Notes: generated from the letters alone by a model not told the origin. A DNA stretch of 64,000 nucleotides from Takakia lepidozioides (GCA_030704615.1 CM060734.1:10912001-10976000); one strand, 5' to 3'. Shown: positions 22,762 to 34,119, counted from the stretch's first letter. Numbers and translations: made by a program.

Positions 22762-23335
22762 ACATGGGGGTGGTCGCAGATTTTTTATTTTTTTATAATG
22801 GGTGCGACCACCAGCAGGGGGGTGGTCGCAGAATTTTTATTTTTTTTAATAGGTGCGACCACCAGCAGGAGGGTGGTCGCATAATTTTTCTTTTTTTTAA
22901 TAGGCGCGACCACCAACAGGGGGGTGGTCGCAAAAATTTTGTTTAAAAAAAATAGGTGCGACCACCACCTGCTGGTGGTCGCACTATTTTCCTTTTCTTT
23001 AATAGATGCGACCACTAGCAGGGGGGTGGTCGTAGGGGGGTGGTCGCATAATTTTTCGATTTTTTAATATCTGCGACCACCAGCACGGGGGTGGTCGCAC
23101 CATTTTTTTTAAGGTGCGACCATCAGCAGGGGGTCCTCGCAGGGGGGTAGTCACATAATTTTCTTTTTTTTAAATATCTGCGACCACCAGCAGGGGGGTG
23201 GTCGCACCATTTTTTTTTTTAGGGGCGACCACCAGCAAGGGGGTGGTCGCAGAATTTTCTTTTTTTAAATAGCTGCGACCACTAGTAGAGGGGTGGTCGG
23301 ACCAATTTTCTTTTTGTTAAATAGGTGCGAATATG
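22762..23335. repeat. Dyad array P2, right block
   Basis: About nine units of TGCGACCACCAGCAG..GGGTGGTCGCA with T-rich spacers, with period near 55-65 bp. Same family and orientation as 20.43-20.90 kb. It starts 6 bp after the stop of the kinase-like frame, so the gene and arrays may form one repeated unit. Confidence 0.85.
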
Positions 23336-24228
23336 TAGAGCAGTTTCATTCGGGCCCTGATTCTAGAGTGGTCCAGGAATTAGAGTGGGGCGCCTATGTA
23401 GGAAGGCCACGTGTATTAAGGAATGAGATGAGGGGGTCCAAAAAAAGAAGGGAGGAATTGGCTAAATTTAGAATAGGAAGTCATGTAGAGTTGACATGTG
23501 TCCAGGGCCTTCTAGAAGGCTCCCAGGTCGGCAGGCTTCTATAAGGGACCCTTCCACTCTTACTACGTACTAACTTACTACCTACTAAATCAGTAAATAG
23601 GTGCGACTACCAGCAGGGGGGTGGTTGCAACATTTTTTATTTTTTTTAACAGTTGCGACGACCGCTACTGGTGGTCGCACAATTATTATTTTTAAAATAG
23701 GTGCAACCACCAGGAGGTTGGTCCCCCTGCACCTGTATGTATGTTTGGAGAGGCAGATGAAAAGCACATGTATCGACTCCCCATGGATTTGTGAAGGAGA
23801 AGATGAATGTTGGGAGCTGCATCTGGCCTTTGTGGCTTTCGAAACCATAATAGGAAATCAACAATGTAAAGGTAATGACGAAACACAAACACACGCACAA
23901 CCACAAAACCCTTTCTTGGGTACACATACTCCACCATTTTTATTTCCGTACACATATATGCATGTACCCAAACTGAAACATGGATATCCATGGAGGGGGA
24001 TACCTCGGCGTGAGCCTGGTCACGTGAGCGCGTGAGCACAACTGCGCTCACGCCACGTCACCTTGCGCCAATGCCACATCACGGGGCTCACTCCACGTCA
24101 TCACACTTGAAGACCGCGTCACCACGCGCCCGGGAAGAAGTGAAGTGTATTCCCGCGGATTGGCACCCTTTACCGCGGAAACAAGCTGGACGACATAATA
24201 AAAGGCAGTGGTCATTCCCACCTAAAAG
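23336..24228. other. Gene-free stretch with two more P2 dyads
   Basis: Two degenerate P2 units lie at 23600-23720. The rest shows no supported gene. A short CACGTCA/CTCACG-rich segment is at 24000-24120. Confidence 0.4.
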
Positions 24229-24560
24229 CAACAGATGAATAAAGAATGGATGAATGTACAGATGGATGAGTGTGAAAAATGAATGTAGATGGATGAATGA
24301 GGGATGGATAAGAGTCAAATGGATGAATGTATAATGGATGTTGAGCATTGAAAAACATTCATGACAGGAAGATGCATGACTAAAACTTTAGACGAATGCA
24401 CAATGTATATGACATGAGTGTGGAAGGTTTGTGGGGTGGATTAAAGAGTACAGAGGATGAATGTACAATGGATGTTGAACAAAGGAAAACATTCATGAAT
24501 GGAGCACGCATGAATACACAGTAGATGAAAGCACAATGGATATGACAAGAGTGAGGGAGG
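24229..24560. repeat. GATGAATG minisatellite
   Basis: Variants of GGATGAATGTACAATGGAT recur through this stretch, with two longer related blocks (GAAAACATTCATGA ... GATGAATGCACAATG) at 24350-24410 and 24480-24545. Non-coding. Confidence 0.55.
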
Positions 24561-24941
24561 TTTGTGAGATGGATTCATACATATTGCAATTTAAATGGTA
24601 GTTGATTCTTTGATTATTTTTCTTTCCAAAGGAACAACTACGGTGGATGAAGGGGATTCAACGTTTTCCAAAGAGGATGAAACAGAATATTAAAAGAACA
24701 TAGTTCAGTCTGACTCAGAGTCAGTACAATGTATCCCCGCTTCCTTTGCATCTAAGTCTAAGTATTTAAGAACTCCGGATCTACGCTGGCTACACCTATG
24801 GCCGGGCAGTAAAAATTCAGGGGATAGGGACTCGGCCGCGTGAAGTGCCATTTCTTCGGCTAGCGGATCTTGCTGGAATAACGCGTTTAGTAGCATTCTT
24901 CTGCAGCGATCCTGTCATCGTCTCAGGGCTGCCCGTGTGGA

Positions 24942-25565
24942 GTGGAGACGAAGGGCTTTGCCGTGGGTGACTCCAAGCCGGCCCGTTTTTTTTTGGATTG
25001 TAAGTGCCTGCCTGTCTCAAATTTTGTGGAACCTAGGATACAGCCAGTGAAGAGCGAAGGTGGTGTTAGGAAGAGGTTAGCCAATTTTCGAGCATACCGT
25101 CACATTGCGTCGTCTGATTGCAGCGGGAAAGGGGGTTATTGGCAAGTCACTAGAAAGCCTGTACTGGTGGCCAATTTTAAAAGGCTCGCAGGGAGATCTA
25201 GAAGGATTTTGTACAAGAATTCACGCCTCTACAAGGCATCAAACAGGAGACTCAGGGCACTCCACAAATCTGTGGGGATCAAAACTGTAAGATCTCTGAA
25301 GAACTGCCACTGATTCGGATCTGATGCCAATCGTGGTGTGAACGCTCGGGTCAGTGATACTCGCATCATTGATCTACAAAAGCTTATTCCTGGTGGAACA
25401 AGTATGGACACTCCCATTTTGCTGGAGGAGACCGCTGATTATTTGATGTTCCTGGAGCTTCAGGTGTAGGCCCTGCAATCGCTGGCTAACAAGATTGATT
25501 TACAAGCAAAACCTGCCGGGCAATCTGCCGAGAGCCTCATCTGCTTCTCGGAGGGGTTTCCGTAA
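24942..25565 (+). pseudogene. Plant-type atypical helix-loop-helix regulator, broken by two stops
   Basis: One frame (codons starting at 24942) runs through TGA at 25311 and TAG at 25467 to TAA at 25563. The segment ARVSDTRIIDLQKLIPGG, TSMDTPILLEETADYLM, then FLELQV-stop-ALQSLANKI has the helix-loop-helix signature of plant bHLH/IBH1-like proteins (xLQKLIPGG, loop, LxETADYxxFLxLQVxxLQSL). The upstream part is basic (GRSRRILYKNSRLYKASNRR). There is no canonical E-box-reading basic region next to helix 1, so it would be the non-DNA-binding HLH type. Both stops can be explained by C-to-T changes (CGA to TGA, CAG to TAG). There is no ATG at 24942 (the codon is GTG); the 5' exon is not identified. 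Confidence 0.55.
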
Positions 25566-26433
25566 ATGCCCAGCTTGCGCCCACCCTTGTCTCAGTACGA
25601 AGGCGGCTATAGTGGTCAAGTCGCACGTTCTGAGTTGTGGCTCCAGGCATTGGTGAACCATGAAATGAAGGTGGAGCTTGAGAATCTAAGCCCTGGAGCT
25701 GCAATGGTGTTACATTTCTAGTAGGAGGTATAATCTGTAGATGTGGATCTCTTGTGAGGGTGAAAGCAGAGGAGACAGTGAACCACACTGCGAGCAGTGA
25801 ATGGAGGTGTTTCGGATCATGCTTGAATGCACAGCTGCATCTCAGATTTACCCTCATGTGTTTCGGCTTCCATCTGGGACAAGGCAGTAGACAGGGGATC
25901 CATCTCATACAACAACGATAAGGTGGCCCATTGATCGCAACAGCTTCAACAAGGTGTTATTATTCTGACACTTGGAACTTGGCATACAAATGAAGACATT
26001 ATCTTTATCATGGTAGTTCCAGTCTTGATTGAGTTGAAAAATCTAAGATCGTCATATTACAGATATGAGCCTGGCATGAGTCCAAGGAATTCTTAAGGAA
26101 CCTACAGTGAATCACAAAAAACGTGGGAACAGGGAACCAAAGGAAACCAATTGAGAATAGTTTTTCCTTGTATTTGTTTCTATTTAAGGTTATATATTAT
26201 ATTTACAGAGCCTCTTTGGCCATATCTTTGTCATATGAGCCCCGTTTGACACAGTTTTTGAGGGGATAGCTGTAGAAAGGGGAAATTTACCTGGTTTTAG
26301 TTTTTTGGACTCTGCTAAAAATCTATGGAATTTTTTGAGTGTGAGTGTGAGTGTGCTATGAAAGATCCACAATTCTGTTTCTAGAACCTGTTGTGGTCTA
26401 CGTGAGAGACAAATCTGTGGATGTCCTCCTTGT
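25566..26433. other. Stretch downstream of the HLH pseudogene
   Basis: No supported gene. It may contain the old 3' part of the HLH gene. A minus-strand frame at 25537-25908 has no recognisable features. Confidence 0.3.
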
Positions 26434-26715
26434 ATGGCTGGGGGAAATGAGGACGTAATTGAAGGGCAGGTCTCTTCTCTTAGCCTGTGCACACAAGGGG
26501 ACAAGATTTATGTTTCTCAAGGAACTCAGACTGATGTGAATGGAGAGCAGTTGGACGAGTTTATTGCATACTGGGAGTCAGGCATTAGCAATAGACAACA
26601 AACTGCAGTACTTGGCGTTGAGGGCCTCAATATTGCTTTGGATAGTCAGAACTCTGCTGACGTTTATAGTACTGGTATGATGATGTGGCTTGAACGATAT
26701 CAAGCAGCTAAGTAA
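26434..26715 (+). CDS. Hypothetical ORF
   Basis: A 93-codon frame starting MAGGNEDVIEGQVSSLSL and ending MMMWLERYQAAK. It has normal-looking composition but no recognised motif. It could be a terminal exon of an unknown gene. No flanking splice signals are convincing. Confidence 0.2.
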   Translation: MAGGNEDVIEGQVSSLSLCTQGDKIYVSQGTQTDVNGEQLDEFIAYWESGISNRQQTAVLGVEGLNIALDSQNSADVYSTGMMMWLERYQAAK

Positions 26716-27511
26716 GAGGACATAGGGAACCCCAATCTTTTGTTTTTAGGCCATGTATGTTGCCTGATGCAGGCCATTTGGTTTCCTATTCTTCTTTACT
26801 TGTTTGTGACCTTGCAAGTACCCTGCTGAAGCAGATATAGATTGCCCCAAGACCTAAAATGGGCTCTGGGATAGACTGGCTTTACTGCTATGGCATGTAC
26901 CAAGCAGCGCAGTAACCTGAAGGATCTTTTTGAACTCAGACAATATGTTTAGAGGTATCTTAAGACATCAGGGATTAAGCTCGTACAGGCCCTGTATATC
27001 TCTCTATACCTCCATGAACGCTTTGTGATATGGTAAACATTTTGCTAGAGTATCTACTTGTTGTACTTGACTGAAGCCAGGTTATGGAACATAATACAAT
27101 ATCTTCTGTTGTGTTCCCTGTTTACATATTGCTTAGAAATATCTGCAGATATACAATGTAACCATGGGTGATGAAATTCAGCAATCGGAAGACTTGCTTC
27201 CTTGCTTTGCACAGTGGTAAAGTAGCAATATGTATAATTGCTTGCTACTCAGTCTGTGATAATCAGTAATCACTTGCTGCTCAAAACCTTTTGAATCCAT
27301 TTATACACTGGCCCAGACTGAAACCAGGTCTTGGGGCAAAAAACAAGATGTGTGGGCATTCGCTTCATGTATAAATGGTTTAGAAACTGTTTACTGCTCT
27401 GATATGGCCATTATGTTACATAAAAATTGGAACTTCTTCTCCAGTCTGTTCATGTGAGCATGGGTGGTAAACTTAGCAAGATAAACATGATTTTCCTGCT
27501 ATGAACTGTTT
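26716..27511. other. Gene-free stretch
   Basis: AT-rich sequence with no supported coding region, between the small ORF and the gypsy pol copy. Confidence 0.3.
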
Positions 27512-29012
27512 CTAATATTCCATTTGAAGCATAAACTTGATTGGGTCCCTGTCTGGATGAATATTAAACAAAGGTGCTTTTCCATAGACCAATACGAAAG
27601 GGGAAACTCCCGTTGCGGAGTGTTTTGTGTTATTATAACAGAACTCTGCCGCATCCAAGTGCTCCACCCAGTCTGACTGGTCTGCCGACACATAATTCCG
27701 CAAGATCTGCTTCACCACGGAATTCACTCTTTCCGTTTGGCTGTCCGTTGTAGGTCGGAAGGCCGTGCTCATCTTGAGCCTCGTCCCCATTTTCTTCCAA
27801 AGTGCTCTCCAAAATTTACTTGTAAACTTTGGATCGTGGTCCGAGAGAATATCCTTCGGGAGTCCATGATGCTTGAAGACGTGGGCGAAGTAAAGTCGCC
27901 CCGTCTCCTTGGTGGGAATGAAATGACCCATTTCACTGTATCCACCACCACCATGATTGCATCGAATCCTTTTAATAGCGGCAAAGCAGTCATGAAATCC
28001 ATCGAGACATTTCCCAAGACCCCTCTGGAATCGGCAAGGGTTGTAACAGCCCCGCTTACTTTTTTTACTCGCTCCGGTTTTGTTGGCATGTGGTGCATGT
28101 CTTGACATACTCCTCGGCCTCCTCCCTCAGTTTGGGCCAGAAATACTCTTTCTTCAAGAGTGCCTCGGTGCGCTTGGCTCCGCTGTGGCCCGCAAGCGGG
28201 CCATCATGACATTCTCTCAAGAGACTATCTCTGATCCCTCCCTTCGGCACGTAGAGACGCTTTTGCTTGTACCGGAGCAATCCATTGTGCAAGTGGAACT
28301 GTGATTTAGCCCCCAACCTCAAGTCCCGCATCACGGACTTCGTCATCTCATCCTTCCGGTAAGCCTTCCGGATCTTCCTTTGGAGCGTTGTCTCGCCCCT
28401 GTACACCAACATGAGCTGCTGTTTTCTACTTAAAGCATCGGCCACCACATTGTCCTGTCTCGGTTTGTGCTGGATATCCACGTTGAACACTGCCAAAGTG
28501 TCTTGCCACCTAAGTTGTTTTGGGGACAACTTAGGCTGCGTGGCAAAATACTTCACCGTGACATTGTCCGTGAACACCTTCACTGGGTTGGAACCAACAT
28601 AGTGGCGCCAAAACTCAAGGCAATGCACCACCGCCTTCATCTTTTTCTCGTGCGTAGGCCACCGTCGCTCCACTTCATTCAGTTTCTTACTTTCGTAATC
28701 CATTGGACGTCCATCCTGCATGAGCACACCCCCAATTGCGAAGTCCGACGCATCTGTATGAATCTCAAATGGACGGTCGAACTCCGAGATCTTCAGGACT
28801 GAAGCTTCCGCCATCCGCTGCTTCAACTCGACAAAAGCTTGGCCACAAAATGTGTTCCATACCCATACCTTGGACTTACACAGAAGGTCTGACATCGGCC
28901 CCGCGATCTTGGCGAAATTTCTCACATACTTTCGGTAATAGGAGGCGAGTCCTAGGAAGGATCGCACTCCCGGGACCGAAGTCGGAGGCTCTCAGTCCAA
29001 GATCGCCCTCAC
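27512..29012 (-). pseudogene. Ty3/gypsy pol fragment: RT end, RNase H, integrase
   Basis: Read from 29012 downwards. RT thumb: VRAILD-stop-EPPTSVPG, then VRSFLGLASYYRKYVRNF; the stop is TGA where Trp is expected. RNase H: FEIHTDASDFAIGGVL, EKKMKAVVHCLEFW, VFTDNVTVKYF (D-E-D). Integrase zinc binding: ECHDGPLAGHSGAKR, FWPKLREEAEEYVKTCTTCQ (HHCC). Catalytic core after a frameshift near 28090: VSMDFMTALP, LSDHDPKFTSKFWRALW and TDSQTERVNSVVKQILRN. SDHDPKF replaces the usual SDRDPKF. The frame ends in unrelated residues after YGKAPL near 27565. It is closely related to the copy at 63.0-64.0 kb. The upstream RT, including its active site, is missing at the junction with the LTR at 29.01 kb. Confidence 0.8.
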
Positions 29013-29014
29013 CT

Positions 29015-29628
29015 GCTGCTCACCGGGACATAATGGTCCCCTTTTGCTCCTCCACAAGACCCTCGCTCACTTTGGGCCTAGTGGAAATTCCCTTTGGTTG
29101 TTGGCAGTCTGGAACAGCTCCCCACACCTTGGTCGCTTTCTGGCTCGCACGCTTACTCACTAGTTTTTGGTCACCAACGGGCTTGCACCGTTCTCGGGGT
29201 TACTACTCCCTATATATACTTCTGTGACTGTCCGCGGGGGTTTCACAAACAACACCGTCCTTTTATGGCGAACCACCACGAAGACCCTTGACTCCTGGTG
29301 ATGAGTCGCGGTGAGTCTTGGTCCACCTACCACAGCCCCAATGGACCGTGATGAGTCCCAAGACTCCCCACAACTCCCACCACAAGGTCTCCGTCCCATG
29401 GTGAGTCCTATGCCACCCCCACTAAGACCCACTAAGCTACCACCACCCCTCGTGGAACCACCCCCACCGCAACCCGGTGTGCGGGGCTCCAGTACCTAGT
29501 GAGCGCCTCCGCCTCCTTGAGTGCCTTGGGCACTAGCCCCCGTACCTATTGTTGCCACTGCCCCCCACCACAGGGGCAGCCCCTCTTTGTGTCCTGACCC
29601 CTTGCCCTCAAGGCAAAGGGCTGCGACA
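29015..29628 (+). repeat. LTR copy C, 5'-truncated
   Basis: It matches copy A from CTGCTCACCGGGACATAA to the end GGCTGCGACA. The first 100 bp or so are replaced by gypsy pol in the opposite orientation, so this is a rearrangement junction and not a normal LTR/internal boundary. The TATATATA box is conserved near 29212-29219. Confidence 0.7.
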
Positions 29629-29814
29629 ACGACCGTCTCCTTGTGGGACAACGGTCTTCATTTGCACGCAGAACTTGGAATCCTGCATAATATGCAGTTA
29701 CTTAGAACAAATGCATAGCACAAAGAGACATGCAAGGTAAATGAAGGAATGACATTGGGATGGGTGGCTGCAAACAAGTAGTAGCAAACTTACAATGCTG
29801 GCACTCACTCGTAA

Positions 29815-30180
29815 ACAGAGTTTTCCTCTGCAAGTATGTCAACCGTCCCCTCCTCTTCTTCATCTTCCTCCTCCGAGTCATCGGCTGACTTGGCAGCCTC
29901 CGCCAACAATCATTGAAGCCCTGCGAGGTGGGAATCATAGAGGCCAGTGTCCTCCTTGAAGGCAAACACGTGCCTATCCAAAAATTGCCTGGCCCATAGT
30001 GAGGCACCTGCGAGAAAGGAGTTGCAGTCAGTATTAACAAATTGCTCTCTACCATGTGTAGAAACTGAAACTTGAAAGAACAGAGTGGTACTACGTAGTG
30101 GGACCTGTTCCACAGTGAGGTCAAGCACTCTACCCCACGGAGGGTTCAGACAGGCTGCTCAGCTGCTCCCTGGTCCCAAA
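29815..30180 (-). pseudogene. ParB-methyltransferase family, copy 3: fragment with degenerate motif I
   Basis: It aligns with the motif I exon and the next exon of the copy at 50.3-54.9 kb. GTGCTTGACCTCACTGTGG (minus, near 30125) corresponds to the VLDLICGTG codons of that copy but has lost one base, so it reads VLDLTVEQ. After an intron ending CTCGCAG, the next exon reads GASLWARQFLDRHVFAFKED (compare GASMWAGRFSDRHLFAYEED), has a TGA after HLAGLQ, and ends TVDILAEENSVY before a GTGAGT donor. Only these two exons are present. The fragment lies just 3' of copy 2 on the same strand. Confidence 0.6.
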
Positions 30181-30438
30181 TGTAAACTACATACTAACCT
30201 CTCCTCACAGCAGTGAATGTGGCACTTTATTGCAAATTTTGTGACAAGCCACAACTATACAAGTGAATCCTAACTGTCATAGCCGGAATGGGCACTACTA
30301 TCCTCATCTCCATCTTCTAAGGAGGAACCTGCCAGATATCTTCCTCGTCATCCCCCTCATCCCCTCATCCTCTGAGCTCTGAGATGTATCAGTACCACTA
30401 TGCCTCTAAAAAATACCGTCCTCTCCTTGGGGGACTTT

Positions 30439-32740
30439 CTACCTCACCTCCTCGGAATCTTCTGGCTCTTCTCCCTCACTTTTTGCAACAGAATCTAAGA
30501 CAAATTTGCAAATCTTGCGAGCTCTAATACTTGCTACCACCTCCTTCATCTTCATTTTCCTCTCCATTTCCTGGTCTAAAATATGTTGTACACGACTAGG
30601 TTCGGAGGACCTCCTAATGGACACCATAGCAAGCCGGTCCGCATAAGAAGAAATGGTGAAGTCCCTTTGAGGACTATGGAAGAAATCCCCCTTGGCAAAA
30701 AATGGCACGTTCCTCCTGCCAATGAACTCCGGTGAAGTCCTCCCTAGTCCAGCAGTACTCGGCATCCCGCGGTAAGAACAAAACCACGTCATAAATGTCC
30801 ATACCAACAAAATCCATAGCAGGTCTTTCAGTGAAAATACAGAAGGAATGGAGGTGCCTCACGAAATCAGGAGGCAACTTACAATGCAACCACTCACTCG
30901 TAAACCGGGGGCTCCTCGGCTGCGATCCCAACTTCTTCCTCCCCCTCATCCTTTTCCGAATCTTCCTCGAGCATCCTTGCCAGCCCAAATCCGGCTTTCC
31001 AGTAGTCCTTAGTGAACTTGTTCCAGCTGGGCACACCCTCCAGGCCCTCTAGCAGCTCCCCATCTGGAATATCTAGGAGAATCATATCGCAGGCTCTCTC
31101 CACCTGAACTCCCCCTTGAGTGCTCGTCACATCCATGCTGCAAGACGTGAAGAAGTCCATCATAGCTTCAAAACCATGGGTGTCTTTAGGCTCTTCAGCG
31201 TCAGCCCTTCTCTTCGTTTTCCCCTTCATCTCCTCCAGAGACTTCTTGTGTGCCATCTTCTTTGCCCTGGCAGCCAGAGCATCAAGGAAGCTCTCGTTGA
31301 CACATTGAATGAGTGTTCCTGACTCCAGCTTGGGCCTATTTGGAAACGTCACCGCGAAATATCGCCGTGTAGGCTCGCCCTCAAACAACACCTTCTTGGC
31401 AGAGCCACCCCCACTCTGGACGGATTTTGGAACACGGACTACTGGTGACTTTGCTGCAGCAGCAGGACCAGGGCCTTCGGCAAAGTTGTCGTCCAAAGTC
31501 ACCCCCCTTGGCCCCCTCCTGCGCCTCCTCCTGGGCCTCATTGACTTTCTGCTTCTTTGGGGTTGGCTCCTTCCCCTGTTTCTTGGTCCTTTTCCTCATC
31601 CCCTTTGCCTTTTCCTCTAGCTTGGACTGGATACCTGCCTGAGCAAGCAAGGCCGCTTTGCGGGACTTGGCAAGTGCCTTTGCCTCCTGAGGACCCAGCG
31701 GAACCAGTGGAGCTCGGTTTTTGCGGGCCTCTGCATCCACCTTCAATTGAAACTCCGAAGGGTCGAGCATGCCGGCCGGAAGGTCCAGATACCAAGGGCA
31801 GTCGCGCAAATGCTCCAGGTGCCAGTCCTTCACCATATCCGCGGTGTACATGGAATCAGGGCCAAGAGTACGCCATGCTAGGAAAAATGGAGGTTCTCTG
31901 GCAAGCGCACCTTTGTCCAACAGGTCGAACTTCATGTACCTGCACTCAAGAAAAAAACAGAGAATGAGGTCCATGGAACGAGGTTCCAATTTTCGGCCGC
32001 AAAGTTTTGGTGCCCAGAACTGTTTGGACTTGGCCCAAAAATTTGAAATGCGGTGCCGAATTTCCAGTTTTGGTGCCCAGAATTGCTGGGACTTAGCCAG
32101 TTTTCGGCCCCAAAACTGGAAATGCGGCGCCAAATTCCCAGTTTTGGTGCCCAAAACTGCTGGGACTTAGCCAGTGTTGGGCCCCAAAACTGGCAAAGGA
32201 GCGCCGAGTTTCCAGCTTTGGTACCCAGAATTGTTGGGACTTAGCTAGTTTTGGGCCCCAAAACTGTCGAAGCAACGCCGAATTTCCAGCTTTGGTGCCC
32301 AAAACGGCTGGGTCTTGGCCAGTTTTGGGAACCAAACTGGAAATTCGGCAACACATTTCCAAAAATGGTGCCAAGAACTACTGGGCGCACGATATGCTGC
32401 ACCCATTTTCCAGTTTTGTGCCCCAAAATTGTGCTTTTTTGGCCAGTTTCTGGGACCCTCATCTGGAAAGGTCATAACACAACAGAACAACACCAAAACT
32501 TAGCGGGTTTACCTATACAAAAGGCGCATTGCCGCTTTGGCTGCGTCCGGCTGATCGGTGAACTCTGCGCTCCTCTGTGCATGCGGCATCTCTCGAAAGA
32601 AGAGGTCCGTTTTGAAAAGCAGTCGATACCTCGTGACGTATAGAGTCGATGAGACTCTCTGCTTCTGCCGTGATCTCCAACTTGAACTGAGTTGTTTGGG
32701 TCTCCAGCTGCTCTTGCGCATTTGTGGTGACCTGCGGACG
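30439..32740 (-). pseudogene. ParB-methyltransferase family, copy 2: lacks the ParB exons and motif I
   Basis: Read from 32740. Exon F-like (about 32731-32513): VTTNAQEQLETQ, then, one frame off, TRYRLLFKTDLFF and AKAAMRLLYR before a donor at 32512. The intron (about 32512-31940) is filled by a tandem array. Exon G-like (about 31939-30900): YMKFDLLDKGALAREPPFFL, CPWYLDLPAG, Lys-rich linker, RPKLESGTLIQCVNESFLDA and the DPPY-like block CDMILLDIPDGELLEG followed by WKAGFGLARML. Instead of the target-recognition and motif I region, the frame goes straight to EEDSEKDEGEEEVGIAAEEP, the tail that follows motif I in copy 1. The last exon is NVPFFAKGDFFHSPQRDF ... ICKFVLDSVAKSEGEE (ends 30439). Without motif I it could not bind SAM, so it is dead or repurposed. 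Confidence 0.6.
31980..32460. repeat. 74-75 bp tandem array inside an intron of copy 2
   Basis: Units start CCAGTTTTGGTGCCCA near 32063, 32138, 32212 and 32286 (period 74-75). Each contains a dyad like CCAGTTTTGGGGCC..AAAACTGG and a decayed form of the P1 palindrome (GGAAATGCGGCGCC AAATTCC near 32110, GAAATGCGGTGCCGAATTTCC near 32046). It lies in the intron between the exon F-like and G-like segments, the same intron that carries one P1 palindrome in copy 1 (52.76 kb). Confidence 0.75.
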
Positions 32741-32869
32741 GTCTCCATCAGGAGATTGACATGTGTCATGATGGGTGTTTTATTTTGTATTTCTACACAT
32801 TTGTATTTCTGCCACGTGGTGCATTATTGGAGAGTGAAAATAGATGCAATCATTATTATGACTATGGTA

Positions 32870-33160
32870 GCAGTCCTATATATGGGATTGCACTTGGACT
32901 TAGATTTCATTCTTAACCCTTGGGCCAATGGCGCAGGCTACCCTAGGCCTAGATCTCCCAAACAGGAGGGTCTCTACATACATAGGGGATTGCACTTGGA
33001 CTTAGAACACTGGACACTTGGGCCAACGGCACAGGCTACCCTAGAGGTTGCATTTGGGCCTCGACATAGGAGACGCACTTTGATACATAGGGGATTGCAC
33101 TTGGACTTAGATGACACTGGACACTTGGGCCAACGGCACAGGCTACCCTAGTACATATAT
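32870..33160. repeat. About 105-bp tandem repeat, three copies
   Basis: ATAGGGGATTGCACTTGGAC TTAGA ... GGGCCAA.GGC.CAGGCTACCCTAG recurs near 32875, 32983 and 33088. No gene. Confidence 0.6.
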
Positions 33161-33900
33161 AATGAACAGGGACAGAGGCTCTGGAAATTTTATTATATAA
33201 AGGGGGACGAGAAGTACATAAGGAAAAAATAACCTCAAACCCGGTGCCATAGAGGTCGACCTAGGAAGGCACTGCTTCAAGACCAGAGGCAAAAAGCTGC
33301 AAGAGAAGTACTAAAATGTAGGGGTTAAGTATTTATCGTATTGGGGTTAAGTATTAACCGTTTAGGGGTTAAGTATTTAATAGTGAAACCGAGGTAAGAG
33401 GGGGTGGGGAGGATTTGAAGCCCCCCCAAGGAGCCCCAGGCTGCCGGAATCCGGCGAAAGTACTGTCAGATCGTACACATCCATTAAGTTCTTACATTAT
33501 TCATATTGTCTTCCTTTCTCCCCACCCTATGTGCATTTCAATTTCCCATTGGGCGACCCCGCAAATGCAGCCATGTGGCCTGGGTTTTTTAGGGGTAATG
33601 GGGCTCCCATGAGCAGGAAAATCTTCTCACACGTGCGATACCGAGCGCCTATAGGCTCAAGTCTGTAGCCTGTCTTTCTGCTATGCCACAGTCGGGATGC
33701 AACGAGGCATGGATCCCACGCGGACCCGCAGCCATGTGGCAACCAAACAACACGCCAGGTGCCTCTACAACCTTTTATAGCATCTTTTGAAGGCATCGTG
33801 TGGATTTGAGTAGGTATTATTATCTTGCCCTGATGTGTACCTGCCGTGCATGGAGTAACATTTGAATTGAGGAAGATTTGAATCCTGAGATGTTATGGCG
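33161..33900. other. Gene-free stretch
   Basis: GGGGTTAAGTATT repeats three times at 33321-33380. Otherwise no feature recognised. Confidence 0.35.
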
Positions 33901-34119
33901 TGTTATAAAATACTAGCACTCAAACGTTAGTGTAGAGTGAGTATGATTACTCAATTTTATGTATGTAAGAATGACTAAGAATGAGAGAGAAGAAGACAAG
34001 ACAATGTCTCTTCAACAACTCAATAGTCATACCTTAAAGGATTGTGACCCTTCGTATAGACGTATCCATTCTATATGGATGTTAACTTACATAATCTAAA
34101 TGTTGAATTACATCCAACA
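33901..34119 (-). repeat. Possible LTR remnant with polypurine tract (Ty1/copia-like)
   Basis: A 219-bp segment with ends TGTTATA and TCCAACA (TG...CA, TGTT/AACA inverted ends). On the minus strand it is directly preceded by TTAAAGGGGAG (34120-34130), the layout of a polypurine tract next to a 3' LTR. The combination AAAGGGGAG-TGTTGG is common in plant copia elements. No partner LTR or pol gene was found. Confidence 0.4.

Noticed and set aside
32000-32500. Repeat ORFs such as FGAQNCWDLA
   Set aside because: They arise from the 74-bp intronic array and lie in an intron of the methylase family copy.
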